64,000 nucleotides of DNA from Myroides odoratus (GCF_001549985.1 NZ_LROZ01000006.1:62001-126000), one strand, 5' to 3'; shown: positions 20,697 to 30,396, counted from the stretch's first letter. Numbers and translations: made by a program. The notes: generated by a model not told the origin, from the sequence alone.

Positions 20697-22097
20697 ATGA
20701 AGAAGATCATTACGTTAGGAGCAGTTTTAGCTTTGGTATGCAGCTGTGGTACTGGAGATCGAGGTGAGTTGTTAGGCGGAGTAGAAGGTAAGAGATGGTC
20801 AACTACGAAGCCTCATGGTATGTCTTTAGTTCCTGGTGGGACTTTTACAATGGGACAATCAAACGAAGATTTCCTTGGTGCACAAGATGCTCCAACAAAA
20901 ACGGTAACTGTTGGTTCATTCTACATGGATGAGACTGCTGTTACAAACAACCAGTACAGAAAATTTGTGGATTGGGTAAAGGATTCGGTTATTCGAACTC
21001 GTTTGGCTATTGCTGCGGATGATATGGGATTGACTCCAGATGGTGGTGGTATTGGTGCTTATGCATTTTTAGATAATGAAGAAAATCTAGATCGTATGAC
21101 ACCTTATCAAAGATATATGTACGAAAATTACTACAGCATGGATAGCAGTGATGATATGTATGCAGGTAGAAGATTGAATAAAAAAGTGAACTTACCTGTA
21201 TCGGTAGATCGTTACCCAGACGAATATTATGTTGAAGTAATGGACTCTTTATACATTCCAGCTTCTGAAACATATAATGGATTAGGTATGTTCGATGCTT
21301 CTAAAATTAAATTTAAATACACGTATGTGGATTTAGAAGGAGCAATGAAAGATAAAGGAAATGATCCTCGTGGAAAACGCAGCAGACACTTAAAAACAGA
21401 AACGTTATTGATCTATCCTGATACAACACGTTGGATTAAAGAATTCCAATATTCTTATAACGAGCCAATGCACAATGATTATTTCTGGCACGAAGCTTTT
21501 GGTGAATATCCTGTAGTGGGTGTGAACTGGAATCAAGCTAGAGCGTTTGCAGCATGGAGAACGTTATACAAAAATACATTCTTACGTTCAAAACGTTTAC
21601 CTTCTGAAGTACATGAATACAGATTGCCAATGGAAAGCGAATGGGAATTTGCTGCTAGAGGTGGTTTAGAAGGAGCAATGTATCCTTGGGGGGGTCCATA
21701 TACAACAGATGAAAAAGGTTGTTTCATGGCAAACTTCAAACCTAGTCGTTTTGACTATGCAGCGGATGGAGCTACTTATACAGCTGAAGCACGTGCTTAT
21801 CCACCAAATGGATATAACCTATATAATATGTCAGGAAACGTGGCAGAGTGGACAAGTTCACCGTATGATTCATCATCTTATGACTTCATGTCAAGCTTAA
21901 AACCAAAAAATAGAAGATCAGATACGCCATTAAAAGTAGTTAGAGGGGGATCTTGGAGAGACCCAGCTTATATGTTACAAGTTGCGACACGTGACTCAGA
22001 GTATGCAGATTCTGCTAGATCATACATCGGATTTAGAACTGTACAATCTGTTTCAGGATCAATGTCAAGAAGCAATGCGTCTAAAATGGCTAAATAA
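20697..22097 (+). CDS. gldK: Gliding motility lipoprotein GldK (PorK)
   Basis: A 466-aa outer-membrane lipoprotein of the type IX secretion core, where GldK and GldN form a periplasmic ring. The signal peptide ends with VCSC (lipidated C17). A formylglycine-generating-enzyme-like (SUMF1) fold follows: MSLVPGGTFTMGQS (about 41-54), VVGVNWNQARAFAAWR, RLPMESEWEFAARGG, NVAEWTSSPYDSSS and VVRGGSWRDPAYML. The catalytic cysteines of true formylglycine enzymes are not evident. First gene of gldKLMN; 55 nt to gldL. Confidence 0.95.
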   Translation: MKKIITLGAVLALVCSCGTGDRGELLGGVEGKRWSTTKPHGMSLVPGGTFTMGQSNEDFLGAQDAPTKTVTVGSFYMDETAVTNNQYRKFVDWVKDSVIRTRLAIAADDMGLTPDGGGIGAYAFLDNEENLDRMTPYQRYMYENYYSMDSSDDMYAGRRLNKKVNLPVSVDRYPDEYYVEVMDSLYIPASETYNGLGMFDASKIKFKYTYVDLEGAMKDKGNDPRGKRSRHLKTETLLIYPDTTRWIKEFQYSYNEPMHNDYFWHEAFGEYPVVGVNWNQARAFAAWRTLYKNTFLRSKRLPSEVHEYRLPMESEWEFAARGGLEGAMYPWGGPYTTDEKGCFMANFKPSRFDYAADGATYTAEARAYPPNGYNLYNMSGNVAEWTSSPYDSSSYDFMSSLKPKNRRSDTPLKVVRGGSWRDPAYMLQVATRDSEYADSARSYIGFRTVQSVSGSMSRSNASKMAK

Positions 22098-22152
22098 CCA
22101 GAACCAAAACAATTATAGATTATAGACAAACAATTAAAACAATTAAAAAATT

Positions 22153-22824
22153 ATGGCAATACCTAAAAAAGTAATGAACTTCTGTTATGGAATGGGGGCT
22201 TCAGTTGTAATTATCGGTGCATTATTTAAGATTACGCACATGGAGTTAGGTCCAATTAATGGAAATAATATGCTAACTTTAGGATTGGTTGTAGAAGCTC
22301 TTATTTTTGCGATATCTGCTTTTGAACCAGTTGATGACGAGTTAGATTGGTCTAAAGTGTATCCAGAATTAAAAGGTGGAGAACCAACACAAGTTAGAGG
22401 TGGTGGTAGTGCTGTAGGATTTGTTGGCGGTGGAACAACAGAAGAACAAGGTATGTTATCTAAAAAATTAGATGATTTATTGAAAGAAGCGAAAATTGAC
22501 GGTGAGTTAATGAATAGTTTAAGCAAAAGTATCAGAAACTTTGAAGCAGCATCAAAAGAAATTGCTCCAACTGTAGATTCTGTAGCTTCTACTAGAAAAT
22601 ATGCTGAAGAAATGTCAATGGCTGCTGCTCAATTAGAATCTTTAAACTCAATGTATAAAGTACAATTGGAAAGTGCTACTCGTAACGCTGAAATCAATAA
22701 AGAAGTTGCCGAAAATAATATTAAATTAAAAGAGCAAATGTCTGCTTTGACAAGCAATCTATCTTCTTTAAACACTGTTTATGGAGGAATGCTTTCTGCA
22801 ATGGGAAACCGCGGTGCTAATTAA
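22153..22824 (+). CDS. gldL: T9SS motor protein GldL (PorL)
   Basis: A 223-aa inner-membrane protein that with GldM forms the proton-driven motor energising type IX secretion and gliding. Two transmembrane helices lie at about 10-26 and 40-58. Charged residues K26, H29 and the intramembrane E48 correspond to those needed for motor function in relatives (one position earlier here). The remainder (about 90-223) is cytoplasmic, with helices rich in Ala, Glu, Asn and Ser. It starts 55 nt after gldK and 26 nt before gldM. Confidence 0.95.
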   Translation: MAIPKKVMNFCYGMGASVVIIGALFKITHMELGPINGNNMLTLGLVVEALIFAISAFEPVDDELDWSKVYPELKGGEPTQVRGGGSAVGFVGGGTTEEQGMLSKKLDDLLKEAKIDGELMNSLSKSIRNFEAASKEIAPTVDSVASTRKYAEEMSMAAAQLESLNSMYKVQLESATRNAEINKEVAENNIKLKEQMSALTSNLSSLNTVYGGMLSAMGNRGAN

Positions 22825-22850
22825 TTTATAATCAGATAAAGTTATAAATA

Positions 22851-24416
22851 ATGGCAGGAGGAGCAAAATTGACACCTAGACAAAAGATGATTAACCTTAT
22901 GTATCTTGTGTTCATCGCGATGATGGCACTTCAGATGTCAAAGGAGGTTTTATCAGCTTTTGGTATGGTAAACGATAAATTTGAATCGGCGAACGTTTCG
23001 GCGATGACAAATAATACTAGCTTGCTAGAGAGTTTAGAAGTGAGAGCTTCGGATGATCCAGCTCGCTTTGGAGAACCTTACAAAAGAGCAAAACAAGTAG
23101 CAGTTATTACAAAAGAATTTTTTGATTATATTACTACTGTAAAAACGATGATTACTGAACCTTTAGAAGAACAACGTATTGATGGAAAATTACCAGCAGA
23201 GCGTATGGATAAAGGGGATGTAATTGATCAAGCTTGGTTTAATGGAGATAAATACTCTGCACAAGGAGAGGAATTTATTGGAGCAATTGAAAAATACAAG
23301 AAAGATATTGCTGACGTTCTTACAGAAGATACGAAGTACCAACTAATTATGGTTGAATTGCAAAATAGATTTGATTTAGCCGATGTAAAAGATGGAGAAG
23401 GAGTTGTAAAGCCTTATTTAAATTACAATTTCCAAGGATTCCCAGCAATTGCATCGTTGACTAAATTATCTACGATGCAGAATGATGCAAAAGTAATTGA
23501 GCATGATTTCTACAACTTATTGTTAGGAAACACATTGAGTCAAGCGGCTTCTATGCGTAATTATAAAGCGATTGTTATTTCTGAGAAATCAGCTTATTTT
23601 GCTGGTGAACAATTTAAAGGAATGGTTGTTCTAGGTCGTTATGACCAATCAACTGTACCAACTGAAGTAATCGTAAACGGACAAAAAGTTGATTTGTCAA
23701 AAGCGTTAGACAATGGACGTGTAAACTTAGGTTTCAGTACAGGTAACGTGGGAGAGCATGAATTTAAAGGTAAATTTACATTCATGGAAGATGGACAAGC
23801 AATTCCAGTTGACTTTACAGGAAACTATGTTGTTGTACCAAAACCAAATCAAGCGAACATCTCTGCAGATAAAATGAACGTTGTTTATCGTGGGGTAACT
23901 AACCCAATGACGATCTCTTTTGCTGGTATTTCGGATGATAAAGTAGTAGCTTCTGCTCCTGGTTTATCTAAAGGAGGAAAAGCAGGACAGTATAACATGC
24001 GTCCACAAGCAGGTAGAGAAGTTACAATCAACGTAACTGGAAAATTACCTGACGGAACATCTGTAAGCGATAAAAAAGTATTTAGAATTAAAGATATTCC
24101 TGCACCTCGTGGTACAGTTCGTGGTGAATACGCTGCGAAAGGACCTAAGTCTAACTTAGAAGTGGTAACCATCGGTGCAAAATTAGAAGATTTTGATTTT
24201 GAATTAGGTTTAACAGTTACAGGATTTGTATTGCAAGTTCCAGGACAACCTTCTGTGGTAGTTCAAGGAAATAGAATGAATGACAGAGCGAAAGCTGCGA
24301 TTTCTAAAGCAAGACTAGGGGATGTGGTTGTTATTTCTGATATCAAGGTACGTTTAGACGGTGCAAGTGATTATGCATTGAAGAAAACAGCACCTTGTAC
24401 ATTCGAAATCATGTAA
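22851..24416 (+). CDS. gldM: T9SS motor protein GldM (PorM)
   Basis: A 521-aa inner-membrane-anchored periplasmic shaft. The N-terminus AGGAKLTPRQKMINLMYLVF leads into a single transmembrane helix (about 14-33) that sits inside the GldL pentamer. The rest is a long periplasmic part of four domains, reaching the GldK/GldN ring. Length and opening residues match the family. Third gene of the operon. Confidence 0.95.
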   Translation: MAGGAKLTPRQKMINLMYLVFIAMMALQMSKEVLSAFGMVNDKFESANVSAMTNNTSLLESLEVRASDDPARFGEPYKRAKQVAVITKEFFDYITTVKTMITEPLEEQRIDGKLPAERMDKGDVIDQAWFNGDKYSAQGEEFIGAIEKYKKDIADVLTEDTKYQLIMVELQNRFDLADVKDGEGVVKPYLNYNFQGFPAIASLTKLSTMQNDAKVIEHDFYNLLLGNTLSQAASMRNYKAIVISEKSAYFAGEQFKGMVVLGRYDQSTVPTEVIVNGQKVDLSKALDNGRVNLGFSTGNVGEHEFKGKFTFMEDGQAIPVDFTGNYVVVPKPNQANISADKMNVVYRGVTNPMTISFAGISDDKVVASAPGLSKGGKAGQYNMRPQAGREVTINVTGKLPDGTSVSDKKVFRIKDIPAPRGTVRGEYAAKGPKSNLEVVTIGAKLEDFDFELGLTVTGFVLQVPGQPSVVVQGNRMNDRAKAAISKARLGDVVVISDIKVRLDGASDYALKKTAPCTFEIM

Positions 24417-24452
24417 TTTCGAAATAAATAAAAGAAGAAAACTTTGAATAAT

Positions 24453-25340
24453 ATGAACTGGAAAAAAATTTCACTATTTGTAGCATTTTCAATATTCTCA
24501 TTGCAATCATTTGCACAAAGCAACTTATTAAATGCTAAGTCTGCTGAGGAAATTGGAATGAAAAGTATTCAAGAAATATACGTACAAAGCGAAGGACCAA
24601 TTCCATACGGGTATGTAGCAGATAAGGATATCCTATTTGGTATTAAAGTATGGGAAAACATTTCTCTTGAAGAGAAAGCTAATGAGTCTTATTACTATCC
24701 AATCGAAGAAGTATCTGGAGATGGAAGAAAATCAATGTTCCAAGCTTTGATTGATGGTATTAAGTCTGGAGCTATCACAGAAGTATACGATGATAGTGAC
24801 TTTAAAAGAAAAAGAACGTTAAAGGAACTTGAAACATCTTTCGTGAAAGTTGATACTACAGATGCTGGTATTGAATACTATAATGCTGGTGAAAGAATTC
24901 CAGAGGAATATATTCAACGTATTGAATTACGTCCATCTGATGTAAAATCGTATCACGTTTTGGGATTGTGGTATTTTGACCGCAATGAGGGACAATTAAA
25001 ATATCGTTTATTGGGAATTGCTCCAGTAGTAGTTGACCTTTACACGAAAGGAGCTGAGGTAGAAAACGCAGTTGAATTGTTTTGGATTTTCTTCCCAGAT
25101 GCTAGAAACACGTTATTCGATGCTCAAGTATTTAACTCGAAAAACCCAATGAATCCAATGAATTTTGATCATTTGTTAAACGCTAGACGCTTTAGCTCTA
25201 CGATTTACAAAGCAGATAATCAATATGGAGATTCTCGTATCAACGATTATATCAAAGGTGGAGAGTTAAGTCAATTATTTGAAGGCGAACGCATCAAAGA
25301 ATTGATCAGAAACCTTGAAGATGATTTATGGAATTACTAA
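24453..25340 (+). CDS. gldN: T9SS ring protein GldN (PorN)
   Basis: A 295-aa periplasmic protein that pairs with GldK. A signal peptide MNWKKISLFVAFSIFSLQSFAQ is clear. The body has the family features EIYVQSEGPIPYGYVADKD-like opening, TSFVKVDT and a C-terminal AVELFWIFFPDARNTLFDAQVF-type segment. A TTG at 24444 is in frame, but the ATG at 24453 begins the signal peptide properly, so I chose it. A long perfect hairpin ends the operon. Confidence 0.94.
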   Translation: MNWKKISLFVAFSIFSLQSFAQSNLLNAKSAEEIGMKSIQEIYVQSEGPIPYGYVADKDILFGIKVWENISLEEKANESYYYPIEEVSGDGRKSMFQALIDGIKSGAITEVYDDSDFKRKRTLKELETSFVKVDTTDAGIEYYNAGERIPEEYIQRIELRPSDVKSYHVLGLWYFDRNEGQLKYRLLGIAPVVVDLYTKGAEVENAVELFWIFFPDARNTLFDAQVFNSKNPMNPMNFDHLLNARRFSSTIYKADNQYGDSRINDYIKGGELSQLFEGERIKELIRNLEDDLWNY

Positions 25341-25360
25341 TTTTGTAATTACTAATTTAT

Positions 25361-25395
25361 AAAGCTCTTATCTAAATTAGATAAGAGCTTTTTTT
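25361..25395 (+). terminator. Intrinsic terminator after gldN
   Basis: AAAGCTCTTATCTAA (25361-25375) pairs with TTAGATAAGAGCTTT (25377-25391), then T residues. The innermost pairs must open to make a loop. The next gene starts only 16 nt after the right arm. Confidence 0.85.
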
Positions 25396-25407
25396 ATGAT
25401 TTCAATT

Positions 25408-26463
25408 ATGGTGGATTATATTGTAGTAGGAACTGGATTAGCAGGTATTGCATTTACTGAAAAGCTAGCTCAAGAAGGAAAAACTTTTGTTGTCATTGAT
25501 GGGGAAACGCGTTCTTCTTCTCTTATTGCTGGTGGAATGTATAATCCAGTGGTGTTGAAACGTTTTACTGATGTTTGGAAAGTGAAGGAACAGTTAGCTT
25601 TAGCGGAGGTATTTTACCCTGCTTTAGAAGCAAAGTTACAAGTGAAATGTTGGTTCCCGATGGATTTATATCGCCGTCTAGCTTCGATTGAAGAGCAAAA
25701 TAACTGGTTTCAAGCAGCAGATCGACCAAATTTAACTGCCTTTTTATCTCCTGAAATTGTAAAGATGCAACGAGATGGAGTAGATTTGTCTTTCGGTTTA
25801 GGCAAGGTAAAGGCAACAGGTTATTTAGAAACAGATGATTTAATTCCTGCTTATCGCCGTTATTTAGCACAACTAGGTTGTTATAAAAAGGAAACTTTTG
25901 ACTATAGTTTATTAACGTATCATGAGGATGGTATCGCCTATAAAGGAATAGAAGCACAACATATTGTTTTTGCAGAAGGTTTTGGCCTATTACAAAATCC
26001 CTTTTTTAAAGAATTGCCACTAGATGGGACGAAAGGGGAGTTGCTGATTGTTAAAATTCCAGAGCTGAAATGTGATTTTATGTTGAAAGCAGGCGTATTT
26101 TTGATCCCGATTGGAGGGGATAAATACAAACTAGGAGCCACCTATAACTGGGAGGATAAAACAGATAAACCGACAAAAGAAGGAAAAGATGAACTGATTG
26201 ATGGATTGAAAAGTTTTATTGATTTGGATTTTGAAATAGTAGAACATATTGCTGGGATACGCCCTACTGTGAAAGATCGTCGCCCTTTGTTGGGAAGAAG
26301 TTTGGAATCTGATCGTATTTTTGTATTGAATGGATTGGGAACACGAGGGGTTTTATTAGCGCCTTATTTGGCAGAACAGTTGTATAATTATATTGAAAAT
26401 AATATAGCGTTGGATGAAAATATATCCATTCATCGCTACAAAAAGTTTAAATTAAAGAAGTAA
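25408..26463 (+). CDS. FAD-dependent oxidoreductase, DAO family
   Basis: A 351-aa flavoprotein of the D-amino acid oxidase/glycine oxidase superfamily. The N-terminal dinucleotide motif is VDYIVVGTGLAGIAFTEKLA, and the C-terminal FAD segment is GIRPTVKDRRPLLGRS followed by NGLGTRGVLLAPYLAEQL. No signal peptide or membrane helix is seen. The substrate cannot be told; secondary amino acids are typical. An in-frame ATG at 25396 overlaps the end of the gldN terminator, so I prefer 25408. The ABC-F gene follows after 5 nt, suggesting co-transcription. Confidence 0.8.
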   Translation: MVDYIVVGTGLAGIAFTEKLAQEGKTFVVIDGETRSSSLIAGGMYNPVVLKRFTDVWKVKEQLALAEVFYPALEAKLQVKCWFPMDLYRRLASIEEQNNWFQAADRPNLTAFLSPEIVKMQRDGVDLSFGLGKVKATGYLETDDLIPAYRRYLAQLGCYKKETFDYSLLTYHEDGIAYKGIEAQHIVFAEGFGLLQNPFFKELPLDGTKGELLIVKIPELKCDFMLKAGVFLIPIGGDKYKLGATYNWEDKTDKPTKEGKDELIDGLKSFIDLDFEIVEHIAGIRPTVKDRRPLLGRSLESDRIFVLNGLGTRGVLLAPYLAEQLYNYIENNIALDENISIHRYKKFKLKK

Positions 26464-26468
26464 TATTT

Positions 26469-28388
26469 ATGTTGAATATACATAATTTGTCTGTGTCGTT
26501 TTCAGGCGAATATTTATTTGAAAACGTTACATTCAGAATCGGTGCTGGTGATCGCGTTGGATTAGTTGGAAAGAATGGCGCTGGAAAATCAACAATGTTG
26601 AAACTTTTATCTAGAGATATGGAACCGGATACGGGGAGTATTGCTATGGAAAAAGAACTGAAAATAGGTTTTTTACGTCAGGATATTGATTTCATTCCAG
26701 GTAGAACGGTTTTAGATGAGGCTTACCAAGCTTTTGAAGAAATTAAAGCCGTAGAGGCTACTTTAGATCAAGTGAATAAAGAATTAGCTGAACGAACAGA
26801 TTACGAGTCGGAATCATATTCAGAATTAATTGAAAAGTTAAGCGATTTAACGCATCGTTTTGAGATTATTGGAGGATACAATTACGTAGGGAATACGGAG
26901 CGTATCTTGCAAGGTTTGGGATTCAAACGTGAGGATTTCGAAAATCTTACAGATACCTTTTCTGGGGGATGGCGTATGCGTATCGAATTAGCAAAACTAT
27001 TATTACAAGATAATGATGTGCTTTTACTCGATGAGCCGACCAACCACTTGGATATTGAAAGTATCATTTGGTTGGAGCAGTTTTTAAGAAGTTATCCAGG
27101 AGCGGTTGTGATTATTTCCCACGATAAAATGTTCTTAGATAATGTAACCAATCGCACCATTGAAATATCATTAGGTAAAATTTACGATTTCGATAAGCCG
27201 TATTCTGAATATTTAATTCTACGTGAGGAATTGCGTGAGATGCAATTGGCAGCACAGAAAAATCAAGCGAAGAAAATTGAAGAAACAGAGAAATTAATCG
27301 AGCGTTTCCGATACAAAGCAACAAAAGCATCCATGGCTCAATCTTTGATCAAAAAATTGGATAAAGTAGAGCGTATTGAGGTAGATGAAGATGATAATGC
27401 CGTAATGAATATCTCATTTCCAGTGAGTATTGATCCAGGTAAGGTCGTATTGGAAATGGAAGGCGTTACGAAGCGTTTTGGTGATAAAGTTATTTTTAAA
27501 GATGTTGATTTTTTAATCGAACGTGGAAGCAAGATTGCATTTGTTGGACAAAATGGACAAGGGAAATCTACGTTGATTAAAGCAGTCATGAAAGAGTTTG
27601 AATATGACGGAATAATTAAATTGGGACATAATGTTCAGATTGGATATTTCGCTCAGAATCAAGCGGATTATTTAGATGGAGAGAAAACCCTTTTAGATAC
27701 AATGTTAGATGCCGCTACCGATGGGAATCGAGTAAAAGTGCGCGATATGCTAGGAGCTTTCTTATTTAGAGGGGATGATGTAGAGAAAAAAGTAAAAGTG
27801 CTATCAGGAGGAGAGCGAAATCGCTTGGCTCTATGTCGTATGCTTCTTTCACCTATTAATGTCTTGCTTATGGATGAGCCGACCAACCACTTGGATATTA
27901 AATCGAAGAATGTGTTGAAACAAGCGTTGCTAAACTTTAAAGGGACGTTGATTTTGGTTTCTCACGACCGTGATTTCTTGCAAGGGCTAACTAATTTAGT
28001 GTATGAGTTTAAGGATCAGAAGATTAAAGAGTACTTAGGGGATATCAATTACTTCTTAGAAGAGCGCAAGGCACAAAATATGCGCGAAATCGAAAAGAAG
28101 AGTGATAAGAAAGAGCCTCAAGCTGAAGTAAAAGTGGAGGAAAAGAAAGTCGAAGCATTATCATACGAAGATCAAAAGAAGCAAAAAACGCTTCAAAATA
28201 GATTGAGTAAAATAGAAAGTGAGATTAATACCCTTGAAAAGAAAGTCGCTAAAGACGACGAACGATTAGCGGTTGATTATGAAAAATTGATGCAAGACGA
28301 AAGCTTTTTTAAGGCCTATGAGCAAAATAAAAAGAAAATAGAAGCATTGATGCAAGAATGGGAAGATGTAGCTGCAGAGTTAATGTAA
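26469..28388 (+). CDS. ABC-F family ATPase
   Basis: A 639-aa soluble protein with two ATP-binding cassettes and no membrane segments. Walker A motifs are GKNGAGKS (about 36-43) and GQNGQGKS (about 359-366). Signatures are FSGGWRMR and LSGGERNR, and Walker B motifs are LLLDEPTNHLD and LLMDEPTNHLD. A charged linker joins the cassettes and a C-terminal coiled coil (about 560-639) is present. ABC-F proteins act on the ribosome in translation regulation or, in some cases, antibiotic protection. The coiled-coil tail points to a Uup/YdiF-like housekeeping type rather than a resistance protein, but this is inference. Confidence 0.9.
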   Translation: MLNIHNLSVSFSGEYLFENVTFRIGAGDRVGLVGKNGAGKSTMLKLLSRDMEPDTGSIAMEKELKIGFLRQDIDFIPGRTVLDEAYQAFEEIKAVEATLDQVNKELAERTDYESESYSELIEKLSDLTHRFEIIGGYNYVGNTERILQGLGFKREDFENLTDTFSGGWRMRIELAKLLLQDNDVLLLDEPTNHLDIESIIWLEQFLRSYPGAVVIISHDKMFLDNVTNRTIEISLGKIYDFDKPYSEYLILREELREMQLAAQKNQAKKIEETEKLIERFRYKATKASMAQSLIKKLDKVERIEVDEDDNAVMNISFPVSIDPGKVVLEMEGVTKRFGDKVIFKDVDFLIERGSKIAFVGQNGQGKSTLIKAVMKEFEYDGIIKLGHNVQIGYFAQNQADYLDGEKTLLDTMLDAATDGNRVKVRDMLGAFLFRGDDVEKKVKVLSGGERNRLALCRMLLSPINVLLMDEPTNHLDIKSKNVLKQALLNFKGTLILVSHDRDFLQGLTNLVYEFKDQKIKEYLGDINYFLEERKAQNMREIEKKSDKKEPQAEVKVEEKKVEALSYEDQKKQKTLQNRLSKIESEINTLEKKVAKDDERLAVDYEKLMQDESFFKAYEQNKKKIEALMQEWEDVAAELM

Positions 28389-28400
28389 ATGAATATAGAT

Positions 28401-28432
28401 AAGGTTTGTGTGATTTGCACAAACCTTTTTTT
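28401..28432 (+). terminator. Intrinsic terminator after the ABC-F gene
   Basis: AAGGTTTGTG (28401-28410) pairs with CACAAACCTT (28418-28427), followed by T residues. Confidence 0.85.
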
Positions 28433-28486
28433 ATGGTCCTGGTTTAAGATCAGTTGTTTTTGCTTACATTTAATAAAAAAAATACA

Positions 28487-29059
28487 ATGAAAGCATATCG
28501 AACATGTTGGGTTTTAGGCCTGGCTTGCCTAGGGTTATGGAGTACAACAACTACGGCACAAACGAAACAAAAAACAGATTTGTCAGCTGCCATGGCAACC
28601 AAGGTTGGGCCTCAAGATATTGATAAATTATATTACAATTTTGCAATTGAAGTGGAAAAACAATTGTATAGTGGGTATAGCCTATTGGGAATAAACCCAA
28701 AGAGTTTTGAGACAATGAAAACAGCAGAAGAAGGTCTTTTTTCAGTTGGAACGAAAACCTATGACAAGAAGATTACTCTTCCACTGAAAGAAGGACATAA
28801 ATCGAATTTAGTGGTCTTGGAACAGTGGGCTAAACAAAATATCAGCTACAAAGGAAAATTGATTTTTATGATCGATGGAGTGGTGTTGAATACGCAACCT
28901 AATTTGATGCTATTGGATCAAAATTATATTGTGGATTATGCTGTTGTTCCTTTAGATCAATTGGATTTGAAAGAAGTTACAGCTGTTGTTCAGTTGAGAA
29001 TGAAGTCCGCAGCTAATTTTAAGACGATGTCTGCAGCGAAAAAAAGGAAGCGTGAATAA
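28487..29059 (+). CDS. Hypothetical secreted protein
   Basis: A 190-aa protein I do not recognise. A signal peptide is clear: MKAYRTCWVLGLACLGLWST, with cleavage likely after TTTTAQ near residue 26. The mature part has helix and strand character without cysteine pairs, includes LVVLEQWAKQNISYKG and ends in a very basic tail KTMSAAKKRKRE. The frame extends to an ATG at 28454, but that start would put nonpolar and Lys-rich residues ahead of the signal peptide, so I chose 28487. It stands between a terminator and a promoter-like sequence. Confidence 0.65.
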   Translation: MKAYRTCWVLGLACLGLWSTTTTAQTKQKTDLSAAMATKVGPQDIDKLYYNFAIEVEKQLYSGYSLLGINPKSFETMKTAEEGLFSVGTKTYDKKITLPLKEGHKSNLVVLEQWAKQNISYKGKLIFMIDGVVLNTQPNLMLLDQNYIVDYAVVPLDQLDLKEVTAVVQLRMKSAANFKTMSAAKKRKRE

Positions 29060-29100
29060 AATCTTGATGCTGTAGGAATAGAGGAAGATGAGAGGAGTGG

Positions 29101-29132
29101 TTGGAAGGAAGATTAAAAGTGTTGTATCTTTA
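29101..29132 (+). promoter_or_regulatory. Promoter of the SseB-TPR gene
   Basis: TTG (29101-29103), a 21-nt spacer and TATCTTTA (29125-29132) match the consensus apart from the last base. It predicts a leader of about 80 nt. Confidence 0.5.
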
Positions 29133-29219
29133 GTGATTATAGATAAACGCTCACCGTTATTCCGTTTGTGCATAGAAGAGCGTATGAAACGCCGATGAAG
29201 CAAGTATAAAAGCAAGTAA

Positions 29220-30248
29220 ATGAAATTATTCGATATTTTTAAAAAGAAGAAAGAACAACCCTCTACTTTTCCTGAAAATGAATTAGAACGTTATTTAATA
29301 GAAGGTGCATCTAGTATTGATGCACAGAAATATTTTTATCAAAAGTTGATGTGGAACCAACTGATTGTGTTGACTCCAGATGGAATGGAATTAGAAGAAG
29401 GAGAGCAAACAGTTGGAGGAAATACCACGGTAAAACTGGTGTCTTTTGATGGAGGACATATTCCCGTATTTACCTCGTTGAATCGCGTTTTTGATCAGGA
29501 GATCATGAAGGGAAAAGTGTCGTATATCAGTTTGAAGGGACAAGATTTATTTAGTATGACGAAAGGTTCTACTTTTATTTTAAATCCCTATTCTCCCTAT
29601 AGTAAAGAATTGTTACCACTGGAGATTGAACAGTTGATGAATGGGACGATATACGATCAGATTGATGCAGATGAAGCCGAAAGGCAACATATTGAACAAT
29701 TCAATACCCTCTATGACTTAGCGTGTGAAAAACAGCAGGATCTTATTCTGTTGGAAGAATACCGCATGCAAGAGTTGAATGCTGAGGATCAAGCAAGATT
29801 AGAAGAATCTGTGCATTATTTTAAACAATGTCTGGCGTTAATTGAAGATCATTGGCCTAGTATGGTATTGATGGCAAAAGCGCTGCAACGTTTGGAACGC
29901 CATGAAGAAGCGTTTGCCTTATTGGAAAAAGCGTTTGTGATTAATGTAGAGAATCACTCTATTCCGATGGAGGCTGCTTTAGAAGCCGTTCATTTACAAG
30001 ATTTGGAGAAAGCGTTGTACTATTCTGAAGAATCCATGAAACGAAAACCCAATGATTTTGCCCTGATGGGTAATCACGCCATGAATTTGGTTTTGGCAGA
30101 ACGAGATCATGAAGCATTAGATTTAATTGAACAAGCTTTGGTACTAAAGCCTAAGGATGAAGTCAATGAAAATGTGAAAAACTTAATTACAGAAGTGATG
30201 GCGGGGACTCGTAAACGGCCAACAATGGAGGAAACCGTGAACGGTTAA
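29220..30248 (+). CDS. SseB-domain and TPR fusion protein
   Basis: A 342-aa cytosolic protein. The N-terminal half (about 20-145) resembles the SseB N-terminal domain: NELERYLIEGASS, PVFTSLNRVFD, LKGQDLFSMTKGSTFILNPYSPYSKELLP with EIEQLMNG. The C-terminal half (about 190-330) is a series of tetratricopeptide repeats, e.g. HWPSMVLMAKALQRLERHEEA and FALMGNHAMNLVLAERDHEAL. Neither part has an obvious active site, so it is probably a protein-interaction module. Despite the name, there is no type III secretion locus here. The function is unknown. Confidence 0.72.
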   Translation: MKLFDIFKKKKEQPSTFPENELERYLIEGASSIDAQKYFYQKLMWNQLIVLTPDGMELEEGEQTVGGNTTVKLVSFDGGHIPVFTSLNRVFDQEIMKGKVSYISLKGQDLFSMTKGSTFILNPYSPYSKELLPLEIEQLMNGTIYDQIDADEAERQHIEQFNTLYDLACEKQQDLILLEEYRMQELNAEDQARLEESVHYFKQCLALIEDHWPSMVLMAKALQRLERHEEAFALLEKAFVINVENHSIPMEAALEAVHLQDLEKALYYSEESMKRKPNDFALMGNHAMNLVLAERDHEALDLIEQALVLKPKDEVNENVKNLITEVMAGTRKRPTMEETVNG

Positions 30249-30275
30249 CAGTAAACCCTTCATCATAAACCAAAA

Positions 30276-30305
30276 AAAAGACTTAATCGTGAGATTAAGT
30301 CTTTT
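30276..30305 (-). terminator. Terminator of tRNA-fMet copy 1
   Basis: AAAAGACTTAATC (30276-30288) and GATTAAGTCTTTT (30293-30305) form a 13-bp perfect stem with a 4-nt loop. Read on the minus strand it lies 7 nt after the tRNA and ends in T residues. It can also end the plus-strand gene before it. Confidence 0.85.
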
Positions 30306-30312
30306 GGCTTAG

Positions 30313-30385
30313 TAGCGGGAACAGGACTCGAACCTGTGACCTTCGGGTTATGAGCCCGACGAGCTGCCTACTGCTCTATCCCGCG
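30313..30385 (-). tRNA. Initiator tRNA-Met (CAT), copy 1
   Basis: A 73-nt cloverleaf with anticodon CAT. The initiator type is shown by the unpaired first position (C1 opposite U72) and three consecutive G-C pairs in the anticodon stem (TCGGG-CTCATAA-CCCGA). The T loop is TTCGAGT. CCA is not encoded: the sequence continues CTAAGCC. A consensus promoter lies upstream and a terminator downstream. It is identical to copy 2 at 35809-35881. Confidence 0.95.
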
Positions 30386-30396
30386 CTATTGTGGTG

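Noticed and set aside
25396-25407. Upstream ATG of the FAD oxidoreductase
   Set aside because: It would start within the T tract of the gldN terminator; the ATG at 25408 fits the dinucleotide-binding N-terminus better.
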